Below, one piece after another: positions 26,108 through 36,088 of a stretch of 49,401 bases of DNA (position 1 is its first letter; every line of letters starts with the position of its first letter). Made by a program: the position numbers and the translations under genes. The notes under the pieces are model-generated. The model made no database searches. It had not been told where the DNA came from and saw nothing but the letters and a program-made list of their open reading frames with translations. Source of the stretch: a virus; the IMG/VR virus record IMGVR_UViG_3300024346_000107, positions 1 to 49,401 of that record; one strand, 5' to 3'.

Positions 26108-27205
26108 TTAGTTTAGTTGAGTTCCATTTACATCGTATATAAGTGGGACATCTGCTCTTAGAGCATTAAGTGCATTTACAAAGTTATCTCGTTCTGAACC
26201 AACAAACGCAACATTAAGATTACTTAAACTTCCCAAACGATTGTCACGTATACCAGCATCAGAGTCTAAAAGAGAAATATCATCTGCAAGTGAGTTGACT
26301 ACAGTTACAAGACTTGTTCTATTTCCTATGGAACCATCAGTATTTAGTTGTGCAATATTACCTACCGCACTATCTAGTAGTCTAATAGATTGACCTATGC
26401 GGTTTGCCCTGAGATTTCCTGAACCGCCTGAGTCTGGAATTGCACCCATTTCAATGTGTAATTCATTAATCGCACCACGAACAGTAGTCTCAGAAGTAGA
26501 AAGAACTGCGGCACCAATCTCTGCATCCAATTCGTTGATACCATCAGCGAGTGTTCCTGCCGTAGTAGTCAATGCCTGTGATGGTTCAACAAAGGTATTG
26601 AGTGTATCAATCTCCACTTCAAGTTCTGCAATCGCACCTGATACAGTTGTTGCAGTAGTACCCATCGCATCCGCAGTGATTGTACCTAACTCTGCATCAA
26701 GTTCATTAACCGAACCTGTAAGAGTTTTTGCGACAGTGGTCAGAGTTGTATGTGGTGTCGCACCAATGTCAGAATCTAGTTCATTGATTGCGCCCGTAAG
26801 ATGTTTCTTGGTAGTGTTAAGATTATTTTCAACTAGGTTGGAAACATCACCTCGAATTGCAGTTTCAAGTTCGTTGATTGCATCAACAATACAAGTTTGG
26901 TCATTTGTACCTAAATCCGCAAGCGTTCTTTTAGTACCACCTTCCGCATTGTACAGGTCTTGTTCTAGTTCGTTGATACCTGCTACAAGGTTAGTTGCAG
27001 TAGTGGTAATTTTCGCAGAAACAAGTTCATTGGAAGCTCCTCGAATTGCAACTTCAAGTTCGTTGATAGCAGCAACTGCACTAGAGTCTTCATTAGTATT
27101 CAGACGCCCAGTCGCACCCAAATCCAATGATATGGTGTTTTGATTGGTTACCAACGTAGTGAAGGTATCCTGAATATCTGTGATTGTAGGTTTATTAGTC
27201 GCCAT
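26108..27205 (-). CDS. fibre protein with INEL repeats
   Basis: A 365-aa protein built from roughly 25-30-residue repeats. Each has the core T-x-L-x-x-A-I-N-E-L-D-x-E-I-G (for example VRGAINELHIEMG and ADGINELDAEIG). At least eight copies lie between residues 35 and 260. Such repeats are typical of trimeric, helix-rich fibre shafts. The C-terminal 100 residues are divergent, with LLDSAVGN and LLDSDAG echoes. It lies at the head of the adhesin block behind a late promoter inside the preceding small gene. The exact role is unknown. Confidence 0.75.
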   Translation of the reverse strand: MATNKPTITDIQDTFTTLVTNQNTISLDLGATGRLNTNEDSSAVAAINELEVAIRGASNELVSAKITTTATNLVAGINELEQDLYNAEGGTKRTLADLGTNDQTCIVDAINELETAIRGDVSNLVENNLNTTKKHLTGAINELDSDIGATPHTTLTTVAKTLTGSVNELDAELGTITADAMGTTATTVSGAIAELEVEIDTLNTFVEPSQALTTTAGTLADGINELDAEIGAAVLSTSETTVRGAINELHIEMGAIPDSGGSGNLRANRIGQSIRLLDSAVGNIAQLNTDGSIGNRTSLVTVVNSLADDISLLDSDAGIRDNRLGSLSNLNVAFVGSERDNFVNALNALRADVPLIYDVNGTQLN

Positions 27206-27415
27206 TTACAGTTTCTCTACTAGTTTATTGAGAAGTACCTTTAGTTCATCGACATCTTGTCGCAACTCTTGGAACTCTGATTTTCGTCTTCGTTTCTTCA
27301 TTTTCACTTCACGTGCTTTTTGTATCTCATCTTTATTTATATTAATAATGGCACCACTGTTTGAACTTCTCACCAAACCAGTGTGTCCATCGACACCAAT
27401 ATGATCTCCACTCAT
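27206..27415 (-). CDS. small basic coiled-coil protein of unknown function
   Basis: A 69-aa protein with N-terminal MSGDHIGVDGHTGLVRSSNSGAI, a basic cluster KMKKRRRK and a C-terminal leucine-zipper-like helix (ELRQDVDELKVLLNKLVEKL). It is coupled to the large structural gene by a TAATG overlap and abuts the INEL fibre. The helix could trimerise and connect the two. It contains a late promoter for the fibre. No family is recognised. Confidence 0.65.
   Translation of the reverse strand: MSGDHIGVDGHTGLVRSSNSGAIININKDEIQKAREVKMKKRRRKSEFQELRQDVDELKVLLNKLVEKL
27334..27341 (-). promoter_or_regulatory. T4-type late promoter octamer inside a small gene
   Basis: Exact TATAAATA on the minus strand. 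It lies within the coding region of the 69-aa gene and about 120 nt before the INEL fibre ATG, so it could give extra fibre mRNA. Confidence 0.55.
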
Positions 27416-30400
27416 TAGGTAGCCATCGCAATTGCACGTAAGTCACGCAACAGGGGTGGTTTAGAGGTGTTGTTACCATTAAACACTATTTTGAATTGAT
27501 ACTGTGTGAATGGTGCAACATCACCACCATCACCACCAATAAGATAACGATACTCACGGAAGTTTCTTTCGTCTGGTGCAATCGCATTCTCTACTGGTTG
27601 TAGTGTCCAATCCACATCAAAGATGTTTTGGTCACCATTTGCAACTCTCCAGTACACATCAAGGTTACTACCAGCGGGTCTCATCGCAGCAATCATTAAC
27701 TTCAAACCAACTGCGGGTTCTTCGAGGTCTCCAACACTAGTAATATGTTTTGCAAGTGAGGAACCACCAAACGCATCTGTCTCTGCAACATAGTTAATCG
27801 GAACATTGAATCCGTTTGCAGTAGCAGATGCCTGATTATCAATCAAGTTTGCTTCGGTTGTTAAAGATGCATTCTGTGCATCAATAACAGGACTCACATC
27901 GGTACGTGTTGTTGACATATCAACTTTGAAAGTACAAGAACGTTGACCAGAACCCAATTCACTAGTTTCGTTTGAGGTGTTTGCGATCATTCTCGGTGCA
28001 GTAAACATATTCAAGTCAGCAATGGAGATATCACTACTATACGTACCATCTTTCTGATATTTTACTTGCGAACCAGAAGGTGCAGCAAGTGATTTACCAG
28101 TAGTGAATTTCGCATTGTATACCAATGAAGTGTCATCTGGCATCAAAGTTGAGAACTGAGGTATACAAGTATCAAATATAACTTGTTTATCTATCAATAC
28201 GTCATCACCACCAAATCTTCCTGAAGAAGTACAAGCGGAGTCTGCATTGAATTGTAGGACGAATCCATCTACCGCAGTAATAGTTCTTTCACCATTAATA
28301 GACGAACCCTTAATACCATTATATGTAGTTGCATCAACAAGACCAGAAACATTAACTTTATCGTTAACATGGAAACCATGATGACCCGCAAGTACTGTTA
28401 CTTGGTCACTGTCTGCACCATGATCAGCACTCATGTATAGTGGGTTTTCGTCAAGCAATTCTTCTTCAACATCACGGTTCTCAAATACTGCACTACCAGA
28501 AGTTGCAAAGGTAGCAGTAAAGATTTTGAACGCAAGGTCTTTAGTTTGATCTGGTTCCCAAGTCGTACCATTCTGTGACTTAAACAATGAACCCATAGAT
28601 GGTTGACGAGAGATTCTCTTCTCGGTTGAACCTAACTCGAACGCATATGTTTCACCAACATACGCCTCATATTCAGTAGATTCTGCAAGAAGTACAATCG
28701 CATACTCTGTCTGTGGATTCAAGAAGATTGGTTCATCGAACTCAAATGTAGTAGGTGTAGCAACTACCGCAGATTGTGTTTGTGAAGAAGGTAGATTCAC
28801 CTGACTAGGTGGTAAGAACACAATAGATTGCGAATGGATGTCGGTCGCACTTGGCGCACCATTAACCATTGGTCGAATCTGTAATTGAATCGGAACACCA
28901 CTGGTATCCTTACTCTTGAAATAACACTGTACTTTAGTTACATAGATACCACTTGGGTTTGTAACTTGGAAAGACTGTGCAAGTGGGTCAGTAAATCGAA
29001 CACGAGTAGTCTCTGTCCAACGTTTTGTTTGGACTGTAGTAATACGAGTAGAAGTAATAGTCTTCTGTCTAGTATCCAGAGTACCCTGTGCAGTATAGTT
29101 GAATGTCGCACGTGATAGTGCAGCATTGTCATCATTCTTACTAATGTCAAGAAGTTTGAACTCACGAGTACCAGCACGGAAACGTAGACTAGGACTAGAA
29201 GGTATAAAGAATGAACCTTCAATAGAACCATTCACATCGGATTCAAGAATGGTTTGTCCCTGTGGATGTGATGACTTACGTCTATATCTGTTTGAATATG
29301 TTAGATCGGTTGCCTTTTGACCATAACGTTTGAAAGTCTCTTCTCTACAAAATGCACTTACATCCTTACCATCAAAGAATGGGAAGTAACGAGTATTTGG
29401 TCGTAGACCCTCTGCCTTGAAGAATACTTTACGTGAACGTATGAATGGTAGGAATGTCAATGATACAGTTTTGTCACCGACCACCTTACGAACGGTTCTT
29501 TCACCAACAACTACACGTTGCGAGAAAGACCTAGTGAGGTCAAACCCTTCGGGGCGACCTGCTCCACCATTAAGTTCGGTAGCCCTTACATTATTAGGTA
29601 CACCCACCCAGTTCCATGCGGTTGATCGTCTCCAACCACCGAAACGGTTTCTCCCACGACCAGTCGGACTCTGAGTGCCACCGATAAGACCGAAGCCTGG
29701 TACAGGAACGTGCCATCGTCCAACTCTCCATTTCCAACGAGCTCTTCGGTTTGCACGAATTTCAACAGTCGTTGAACGGTCACCAAGATTCAAATCCGCA
29801 AGAGTTTCGGTTGCAGTCTGATTAATAACGTTTGCGGGAGCGTATCTTGTTTGGAACCAATTGTCTCTAGAGGGAGATAATTTTAGATTACCTTCACCTG
29901 TAATAACTGCGAATGGGTTAACATTCATTGAAGACGATACAAGATTCTGGACTATACCTTCCTTTTCACTATACTTCAGATAGATCGAGTCACCTTTCAT
30001 TACAGTGTTTGTCGATAGATCGGAATCGTATGCAAGAATTACATCATCTTCTTCTGTGGGTACACCCAACATTTTTCCAGATGGGTCGATTGAAGCACGA
30101 TACTCTGGATTATCTCCGTCCGAGAAACTTCTATCTGCGAAGTTATCAACAAAGAAACCTGACTTAGTTCTTGGGTTACCATCAGAATCTAGTACTAATA
30201 GAGCAGAAGTATCTAGTTCCAGTAGACTTAAAGAAGTCACTTCTTCTAGTTTATCAACTCTCTTTTCCAGTTCAGAGATATCACTCATGGTAAATCGTTT
30301 TGTTTTGATCGGTGTCATTACAACATCCGAATCATTCAGACCATATGCATTATGTTCTAGATGGAATAGTGCAAGAGTGTTCTCTGGAGTAGCAGGAACT

Positions 30401-32646
30401 TGTGAACCGAAACCAGCCTCACCGACAAGATTCTTAACTTCACCTTGTGTGGTTACAACGATCTTATCTGCACGTGGCACATAGTATTCAACATCTGCTT
30501 GGAACACATCACCATTCTGAGGCAGTTCGTTTACACCAGATGAAACAAAGACATCACTTGCATTATGGGTAGAACGGAAATCGATCACGTCTCGCAAACT
30601 GATTGAAACACGTTGATTAACTTCAAAATCTGGAATCTTTTCGTACTCTACTTGACCAGTATATGAGTTAACCGCAAAGAAGTCACCAGTACCATGTGTA
30701 AAGTGTTTGAATCTAGAGAATACATTACCTGTAGGTGCTGTAGCACCAGTTTCTAAAATTAAACGACCGTTCCCATAAAAACCTGCACGTTGACCATTGT
30801 CTACACTGAACAAACGTGAGATGTCATTACCGGCAGAATCGGTCTGTTTGATAGATTCCACACTAAAGATGTCTGCGACACCCATAGGAATAAACTTAAC
30901 ACCATTACCATCTGAATCAATTGCAGCAGCAACAGTGGTCTCGACCAAAGTTTTCTGTCTGAGTGCGGGTGAAGCCTTGTTCACTTTCGCATATATGGTA
31001 AGTGCTGTATTAGGGAGGTTGGTGACTGTCATCGACTGAGTACCAGCAGCACCAAATGTTGCATTAGTAATTACTACACCTGTGTCATTACGAGTAACAA
31101 TCCAATCAGCAGTGTTTGCCCATGTCTCACCTGTAACTGTCAATGCGGACAATGTTAAAGAGGCACCACTTGCAGTACCAGTTACAACACGTTGTACCTC
31201 GAAGTCGAAGTCAGTAAGTGACTTGGGTCGTGCCTGCGGTAATGGATATACCAAATTAGTTTTTTGTGATTCTTTAATTACTGCTTTACTATTCTCTAAA
31301 ATAAGAACCGCACGTTTAGTTGCGGTAGTACCAACAGTCTTAACATTACGCAAAGACTGACCAGAGTTCATCTTGATGTCGAATAGATACACTCGGAAGT
31401 TTGCGCCATCTTCTTCAATGAAACGGACTCGTGCAGTACCAATCACACTACCTGATGGGTCACTCGCATGAGTCGATAGGTTTTGTGCAGCGAAAGTCCC
31501 AACATCAAGTAGACCTTTCAGTTCACTACATATGAAGTACTGACCATATGAGATACCAGATACTTCATTCGGAATTATTTGAGATGTACGAGGTTTTGCA
31601 ATTGTAAGTGGAGTAGGTTTCTCGGTCGCACCACGATAACCATTCACATATGCAACACCATCAGATACGGTTGCAATAATATTATCACCAGAATCTTCGA
31701 AATCTATGGTGAATGGGTTAACAATATAATTACCAGACTCTTCTTCAGTCCTTGTCGCCAAGACATCGTTAATCTTATTGTAATCGTCAGTACCTTTTAC
31801 TTGGTCAACGATATTACCTTCGTGAACGTCACAGTAATAAACAAAGTTTTCATCACTTTGAATCAGGTCTTTGGTTGTTAAGGTAAGTTGGATACGATAA
31901 CGATCTGCGCCAGGCGAAGATAAATTTGGTGTTACACCTTGGTTATCATACAATGCATCCGTATCTGCGGTAGTTACGATGTCTTCGGTTACTTTGAAAC
32001 CAACAACTTTGGTTGGATATCTTGTGTACTTTGAAAGGATGATTGACTGACCCTTTGAAAATACAAAATGTCCACGAGTAAAGAAGTCACCTTCTGCGTT
32101 TGAAATCTGACAACCACGACCGACAGGTAGTTCTGTACCAACCGCATTTGCAACCTGTAATGTGACCGATGCGCCCACATTGGTCATCACATTACCAGCA
32201 GCTAATCGGATAGGTTCTTCGCCAGATACACCCGATGCAGTATTAATGTACTGTACATAAAGAGTTGAGGGGTCACTACTTGTAGCAGCAACAAACTCAA
32301 GTACTCGCACCTGAATACCACTTCCAGCACCAATGTTCGGCCCAGTAAGAACTGTTCCGACCAATGTTTGTGGGTCAGATGGTAGGGGGTGTGTCAGTGT
32401 GTTTAATTTGATGAACTCGTAATCATTATTAATAGTTGGGCCGCCTGGATTTACTGCAGCGCCTTCCTTAAAAATGTTTCGACCAAATCTTCCTATTTCC
32501 TCTTGGATAATAGTCTGTAACTGAGTAAGTTCTCTTGCCTGTAGAGATCGTCCACTATTAAAGAGGAGTCTGTGGTAGTTATCACTATCTACAAAATCGT
32601 CTTTGTATGATGAAGAGAATACATTGGATGTAAATGTTTTTGACAT
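27415..32646 (-). CDS. very large virion structural protein, DUF4815-like N-terminus
   Basis: A 1743-aa protein. The N-terminal block DNYHRLLFNSGRSLQARELTQLQ followed by QEEIGRFGRNIFKEGAAV is the signature of a large structural family of marine T4-like phages. I recall this as DUF4815. Residues up to about 850 have beta-rich, baseplate-like composition. A stretch near 960-1010 is unusually rich in Arg and Trp. The C-terminal part (about 1200-1743) resembles beta-sandwich fibre-attachment domains. The position after gp8 and before the fibres suggests a baseplate-peripheral protein, perhaps replacing T4 gp9/gp10-type parts. That is inference. Confidence 0.75.
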   Translation of the reverse strand: MSKTFTSNVFSSSYKDDFVDSDNYHRLLFNSGRSLQARELTQLQTIIQEEIGRFGRNIFKEGAAVNPGGPTINNDYEFIKLNTLTHPLPSDPQTLVGTVLTGPNIGAGSGIQVRVLEFVAATSSDPSTLYVQYINTASGVSGEEPIRLAAGNVMTNVGASVTLQVANAVGTELPVGRGCQISNAEGDFFTRGHFVFSKGQSIILSKYTRYPTKVVGFKVTEDIVTTADTDALYDNQGVTPNLSSPGADRYRIQLTLTTKDLIQSDENFVYYCDVHEGNIVDQVKGTDDYNKINDVLATRTEEESGNYIVNPFTIDFEDSGDNIIATVSDGVAYVNGYRGATEKPTPLTIAKPRTSQIIPNEVSGISYGQYFICSELKGLLDVGTFAAQNLSTHASDPSGSVIGTARVRFIEEDGANFRVYLFDIKMNSGQSLRNVKTVGTTATKRAVLILENSKAVIKESQKTNLVYPLPQARPKSLTDFDFEVQRVVTGTASGASLTLSALTVTGETWANTADWIVTRNDTGVVITNATFGAAGTQSMTVTNLPNTALTIYAKVNKASPALRQKTLVETTVAAAIDSDGNGVKFIPMGVADIFSVESIKQTDSAGNDISRLFSVDNGQRAGFYGNGRLILETGATAPTGNVFSRFKHFTHGTGDFFAVNSYTGQVEYEKIPDFEVNQRVSISLRDVIDFRSTHNASDVFVSSGVNELPQNGDVFQADVEYYVPRADKIVVTTQGEVKNLVGEAGFGSQVPATPENTLALFHLEHNAYGLNDSDVVMTPIKTKRFTMSDISELEKRVDKLEEVTSLSLLELDTSALLVLDSDGNPRTKSGFFVDNFADRSFSDGDNPEYRASIDPSGKMLGVPTEEDDVILAYDSDLSTNTVMKGDSIYLKYSEKEGIVQNLVSSSMNVNPFAVITGEGNLKLSPSRDNWFQTRYAPANVINQTATETLADLNLGDRSTTVEIRANRRARWKWRVGRWHVPVPGFGLIGGTQSPTGRGRNRFGGWRRSTAWNWVGVPNNVRATELNGGAGRPEGFDLTRSFSQRVVVGERTVRKVVGDKTVSLTFLPFIRSRKVFFKAEGLRPNTRYFPFFDGKDVSAFCREETFKRYGQKATDLTYSNRYRRKSSHPQGQTILESDVNGSIEGSFFIPSSPSLRFRAGTREFKLLDISKNDDNAALSRATFNYTAQGTLDTRQKTITSTRITTVQTKRWTETTRVRFTDPLAQSFQVTNPSGIYVTKVQCYFKSKDTSGVPIQLQIRPMVNGAPSATDIHSQSIVFLPPSQVNLPSSQTQSAVVATPTTFEFDEPIFLNPQTEYAIVLLAESTEYEAYVGETYAFELGSTEKRISRQPSMGSLFKSQNGTTWEPDQTKDLAFKIFTATFATSGSAVFENRDVEEELLDENPLYMSADHGADSDQVTVLAGHHGFHVNDKVNVSGLVDATTYNGIKGSSINGERTITAVDGFVLQFNADSACTSSGRFGGDDVLIDKQVIFDTCIPQFSTLMPDDTSLVYNAKFTTGKSLAAPSGSQVKYQKDGTYSSDISIADLNMFTAPRMIANTSNETSELGSGQRSCTFKVDMSTTRTDVSPVIDAQNASLTTEANLIDNQASATANGFNVPINYVAETDAFGGSSLAKHITSVGDLEEPAVGLKLMIAAMRPAGSNLDVYWRVANGDQNIFDVDWTLQPVENAIAPDERNFREYRYLIGGDGGDVAPFTQYQFKIVFNGNNTSKPPLLRDLRAIAMAT

Positions 32647-32656
32647 CAGTTTTACC

Positions 32657-34015
32657 TTAAATTTGGATTACGAGTTTAATATCTTCGGTCTGATCTGTCG
32701 AACGAGTAACAGAAGCACGGTTATCAATATATAGGACTTCTCCAGTAGTGGTATCTACTTCGGGAGTCACATAAGGCGATATCGATGCATTCAATACACC
32801 AGCTCCATTACCACTCACTTCTGTGATCGCTTCACCAGCAGAGAAGTTGCCAAAACCAGTTTCTAATGTTTGATGATACCATATGTTTGCAGAGTCAACT
32901 TTATCAATAAACGCTTGAACACCTGAAGTTCCACCTACAATTTTGTTATCAGCAGTAAACCCTTGAGTCACACTACTGAAATTAACTTTCTTCAAACAGA
33001 TACCAGTATCAGCAGTGAACAATGCAGAACCAGTTGAGTCACTAGGATTCTTCAATAGACCAACTTGTCGGAAATCGTTACCAACAATAAAGTCGGTTGA
33101 TTCAGTACCAGATGGTTTACTGTTCAACATGATTGCGGTAGAACGTAAGTCATCTCTTGGGTCTGCACCAAATCCACCATAACTTCCAATGATTGCACGT
33201 ACTTTAGCGGGTTTAGTTGGTGAACCACCACCTGTAATGACCACTTCAGCGAAATTATAACCAGAACCTAATGTATAAGCACCAGAACTATCAATTAGTT
33301 TAACATTGACTACCTGACCACCAGAGATGGTGGCGTCAGCTTTTGCCTTCGTTCCATTACCAACAATTGATACAGTGGGTGATGATGAGTAACCAGTACC
33401 ACCTGAGTCAACTGCATACCCGATAATCTGACCCGCAATAGCATTGTTCTGTACTACCTGTTGTTCGATATCAGCAGCAGGAGAATCCGAGTCAGTGGAT
33501 AACACCAGTTTTGTTGGTAGATAGTTTGCAGAAACGAACTTGGTCGCATCCAACGCACCAATGGAGTACAAGAACTTCCAAATATAACCATCCGCAGTAT
33601 CAAATGGAGTACCCACCGTATTACCTGTGGGTTGAACTGTAGATACCTGTGCCAGACCCTGTGCGTTTCTACCCTGTTGGATACACATATAAATTTGGTT
33701 GTTGTCGTTCATGACATAGTATGTCTGAGTAGGATAACCAATTTGTGCATCATCATATGCGGAATAGATCGAACCCGATGACCAGTTATAACGAGGAACC
33801 ACAAACGAAAGGTCAACTACCTTTTTCGCAGACTGTAATCCAAGACGAAAGTCTCTTTCTTCTCTTGCAGTGTTTAGTGGAGCCGGTGCAATGTCCGAAT
33901 CGTTCCAATCTTCAGAGCGACCAATCACCGCATAGTAGTGCGTACCCGAAGAATCTATATCATCCTTCAGATTTTGAATTACCTGCTTTTTAATTGGGTT
34001 TGTAATAATCGCCAT
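32657..34015 (-). CDS. 8: baseplate wedge protein gp8
   Basis: A 452-aa wedge subunit; T4 gp8 has 334 aa. The opening MAIITNPIKKQVIQNLKDDI followed by YYAVIGRSEDWND is characteristic of the family in marine T4-like phages. So are VPRYNWSSGSIYSAYDDAQIGYP and YVMNDNNQIYMCIQQG. The insertion near residues 200-290 is Gly-rich beta structure. It is followed at 10 nt by the large structural protein. Confidence 0.92.
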   Translation of the reverse strand: MAIITNPIKKQVIQNLKDDIDSSGTHYYAVIGRSEDWNDSDIAPAPLNTAREERDFRLGLQSAKKVVDLSFVVPRYNWSSGSIYSAYDDAQIGYPTQTYYVMNDNNQIYMCIQQGRNAQGLAQVSTVQPTGNTVGTPFDTADGYIWKFLYSIGALDATKFVSANYLPTKLVLSTDSDSPAADIEQQVVQNNAIAGQIIGYAVDSGGTGYSSSPTVSIVGNGTKAKADATISGGQVVNVKLIDSSGAYTLGSGYNFAEVVITGGGSPTKPAKVRAIIGSYGGFGADPRDDLRSTAIMLNSKPSGTESTDFIVGNDFRQVGLLKNPSDSTGSALFTADTGICLKKVNFSSVTQGFTADNKIVGGTSGVQAFIDKVDSANIWYHQTLETGFGNFSAGEAITEVSGNGAGVLNASISPYVTPEVDTTTGEVLYIDNRASVTRSTDQTEDIKLVIQI

Positions 34016-34023
34016 TTTCTATG

Positions 34024-35043
34024 TTATCCTATTGTTGTACCGTTATTAGATACGAAAAACCATTTACTTGCCGTTGAGTTCCATACAAGAATGCATCCAT
34101 CACCCTGACCAAACGAGACATGACCATTGTTACCCACACCATAAATATTTGATGTTGAACCTGTAGTCAATCTTGCCTCACCCGCAGCGATATTCATGAA
34201 AGTCTTCATCTCACCTTGGATTGCGCCATCAGCAATAGTAGGAAGAATCAAACTACCTGAGTTAAATACCGTCAGTGGTTCGGTTAAGTCTACCGCACTT
34301 GTTGTGGAAACATCTGTTCCCTTCTCTAGAACTAATTTGTTCTTAATCTCGACACCACCTGTACCTTTCGCAGATAATTCAAGACTGATATTAGTGTCCC
34401 CACCCTGTACATCTATAGATGGGCTATTACCTGTTGCAGAGTTTGAAATCTCAACATGGTTGACCGCACTCGAAACATTAGCAAACTTGAGATATTCATT
34501 ACTTGAACTATCTAGTAACGATGCACCACCATCTAAACCACCCAGAGTTGGATTCTTAATTGTTGGGGTAAGTAATGTTTTGTTTGATAAAGTTTCAACG
34601 TGGTTTGCAAATACAAAGGTATCACCCGCACCCAATACAGGAAGCGCAATGTTACGATTCGCAGTGATGTTACCAACTGTTATGTTGTAAGTGTGACTGG
34701 CATTGGCATCCTGAATCTTCGGGGTTGTCATTGTGGGAACAAGAAGAGTCTTATTAGACAGTGTTTGAGAAGAACTGTCCAGAACCAGTGTTCCGCTATC
34801 ATTGGGAAGATATACATTGTTATCAGCGGTAGGTTCCACCGCAAGCAATGTAGTTTCATGTACATCTTCAGCCTGACCTTCGAACACCACACCCAACTGG
34901 CTGAGTGTCACAGTCGAAGAGTCACCACCAACAGACGTGTAGAGTTCTGTAAAGTTCTCGTTTATTTTTTGGGCAGCAACACGAAGGGTATCACCTGTAC
35001 CATCGTTTGCTGTTGTTCCCCTGTTTAATGTCTGTTGTGCCAT
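34024..35043 (-). CDS. fibre-like virion structural protein
   Basis: A 339-aa protein with the N-terminal module RGTTANDGTGDTLRVAAQKINENFTELY. This is a common attachment segment of marine-phage fibres and short tail proteins. Two paralogous segments follow (SQTLSNKTLLVPTMTTPKIQD and VETLSNKTLLTPTIKNPTLGG), then a beta-rich C-terminal domain. It sits between a gp7-like wedge protein and gp8 and has its own late promoter. It may be a baseplate-attached short fibre. The precise T4 counterpart is unclear. Confidence 0.7.
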   Translation of the reverse strand: MAQQTLNRGTTANDGTGDTLRVAAQKINENFTELYTSVGGDSSTVTLSQLGVVFEGQAEDVHETTLLAVEPTADNNVYLPNDSGTLVLDSSSQTLSNKTLLVPTMTTPKIQDANASHTYNITVGNITANRNIALPVLGAGDTFVFANHVETLSNKTLLTPTIKNPTLGGLDGGASLLDSSSNEYLKFANVSSAVNHVEISNSATGNSPSIDVQGGDTNISLELSAKGTGGVEIKNKLVLEKGTDVSTTSAVDLTEPLTVFNSGSLILPTIADGAIQGEMKTFMNIAAGEARLTTGSTSNIYGVGNNGHVSFGQGDGCILVWNSTASKWFFVSNNGTTIG

Positions 35044-35067
35044 TTTATAGTCCGTTTGTTATTTAAC

Positions 35068-35075
35068 TATTTATA
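35068..35075 (-). promoter_or_regulatory. T4-type late promoter, extended 14-nt form
   Basis: Exact TATAAATA on the minus strand within AAACCTTATAAATA (35081 to 35068). The predicted leader to the fibre-like gene at 35043 is about 19 nt. Confidence 0.75.
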
Positions 35076-35086
35076 AGGTTTATATG

Positions 35087-36088
35087 TTATAATGTAAAAC
35101 TTTTTAGGTATTGATCTGAGTCTGCACTCCACCATTCGTGTTTCTGTTGGTCGAGTGTTTCGAATGCAAAGTTGTTACTCAAGTCCATACCATTGGTTCC
35201 AACTTCATCCGAATCATCGAATGTTGGTGAACCCGCAATCTGTGCCTCACGCAAAGATGAGTACTGATTATTGATTGTCTGTATCTGTTGTAGAGAGAAG
35301 TCTTCAAGTGAGTTGAACTCCGCATTGATACGACTATAAACACCCGCTGAATCAGTATATAGGTCATCCACAATAGCGGTCAAATCTGTAACTCCTTGAT
35401 CTAAAAACCCTGCGGCAGAATGAACCGCAATGGGTGCTGGATTTTCTAATATAACTTGTGGTGCGGTCACGGTATCTGTCACGACCGACATAATCTGAAC
35501 TTCCGAACCAATGAACATCCCAGCTGGATGTGTAAATAATTTGTATGGTTCTAACCATTCTGACTGTGATATATCAGTCTTGATTAGAATCGCAAATGTC
35601 TGAAATAATTTATCATTAGTCAGATATTTTTGTGAGTTGAATCCAATCTCAGAACCAGTTTCACCAACCTTGAATACTTGGTTTTTAGTATACTCTATTG
35701 AGGGGTCAACATCAAAAAACGTTCGGAAGAACTGTTCAATAGAGAATTTAGTTCCCTTTGAACGATACAACTGATTCGAATATTTTGCTGCAGCACGTTT
35801 GTCTTTGAATCCCTCAAAGTAAGATTGACCCAACAGTAATTCATCTTCAATAAATGATAGAAGATTTATATCTGTCTGTGTAATGTCTCTACTGTAGAAT
35901 AATTCGTGTACGAGTTTTGACGGAGATAAGTCATCCTGTTCGAACCCATAATACTCTTTTAACAGCGAGATGAGTTTGGGGTATTCAGTACTAAAGAACT
36001 CTGGAAGGATGTCCTCAACTTTATGATCAATAAAAGTGAGTTCCCTTCGGTCGAGGTCGGTTAAAGTAACATCATTTCTGTTACTCAT
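35087..36088 (-). CDS. baseplate wedge protein, tail-protein-I / gp7-like
   Basis: A 333-aa protein directly after gp6. The motif LYRSKGTKFSIEQFFRTFF (residues 108-126) resembles the RKGT motif of P2 tail protein I, the minimal equivalent of T4 gp7 in the wedge. The preceding segment FFSTEYPKLISLLKEYYGF is also typical of marine T4-like phages. It is far smaller than T4 gp7 (1032 aa). It would join gp6 and gp53 in the wedge core. The start is coupled to the gp6 stop by TAATG. Confidence 0.65.
   Translation of the reverse strand: MSNRNDVTLTDLDRRELTFIDHKVEDILPEFFSTEYPKLISLLKEYYGFEQDDLSPSKLVHELFYSRDITQTDINLLSFIEDELLLGQSYFEGFKDKRAAAKYSNQLYRSKGTKFSIEQFFRTFFDVDPSIEYTKNQVFKVGETGSEIGFNSQKYLTNDKLFQTFAILIKTDISQSEWLEPYKLFTHPAGMFIGSEVQIMSVVTDTVTAPQVILENPAPIAVHSAAGFLDQGVTDLTAIVDDLYTDSAGVYSRINAEFNSLEDFSLQQIQTINNQYSSLREAQIAGSPTFDDSDEVGTNGMDLSNNFAFETLDQQKHEWWSADSDQYLKSFTL

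Noticed and set aside
26397-27143. 248-codon plus-strand frame opposite the INEL fibre
   Set aside because: Long only because the repeat fibre has few antisense stops. Its Ser/Val-rich low-complexity translation is a mirror of the real gene.
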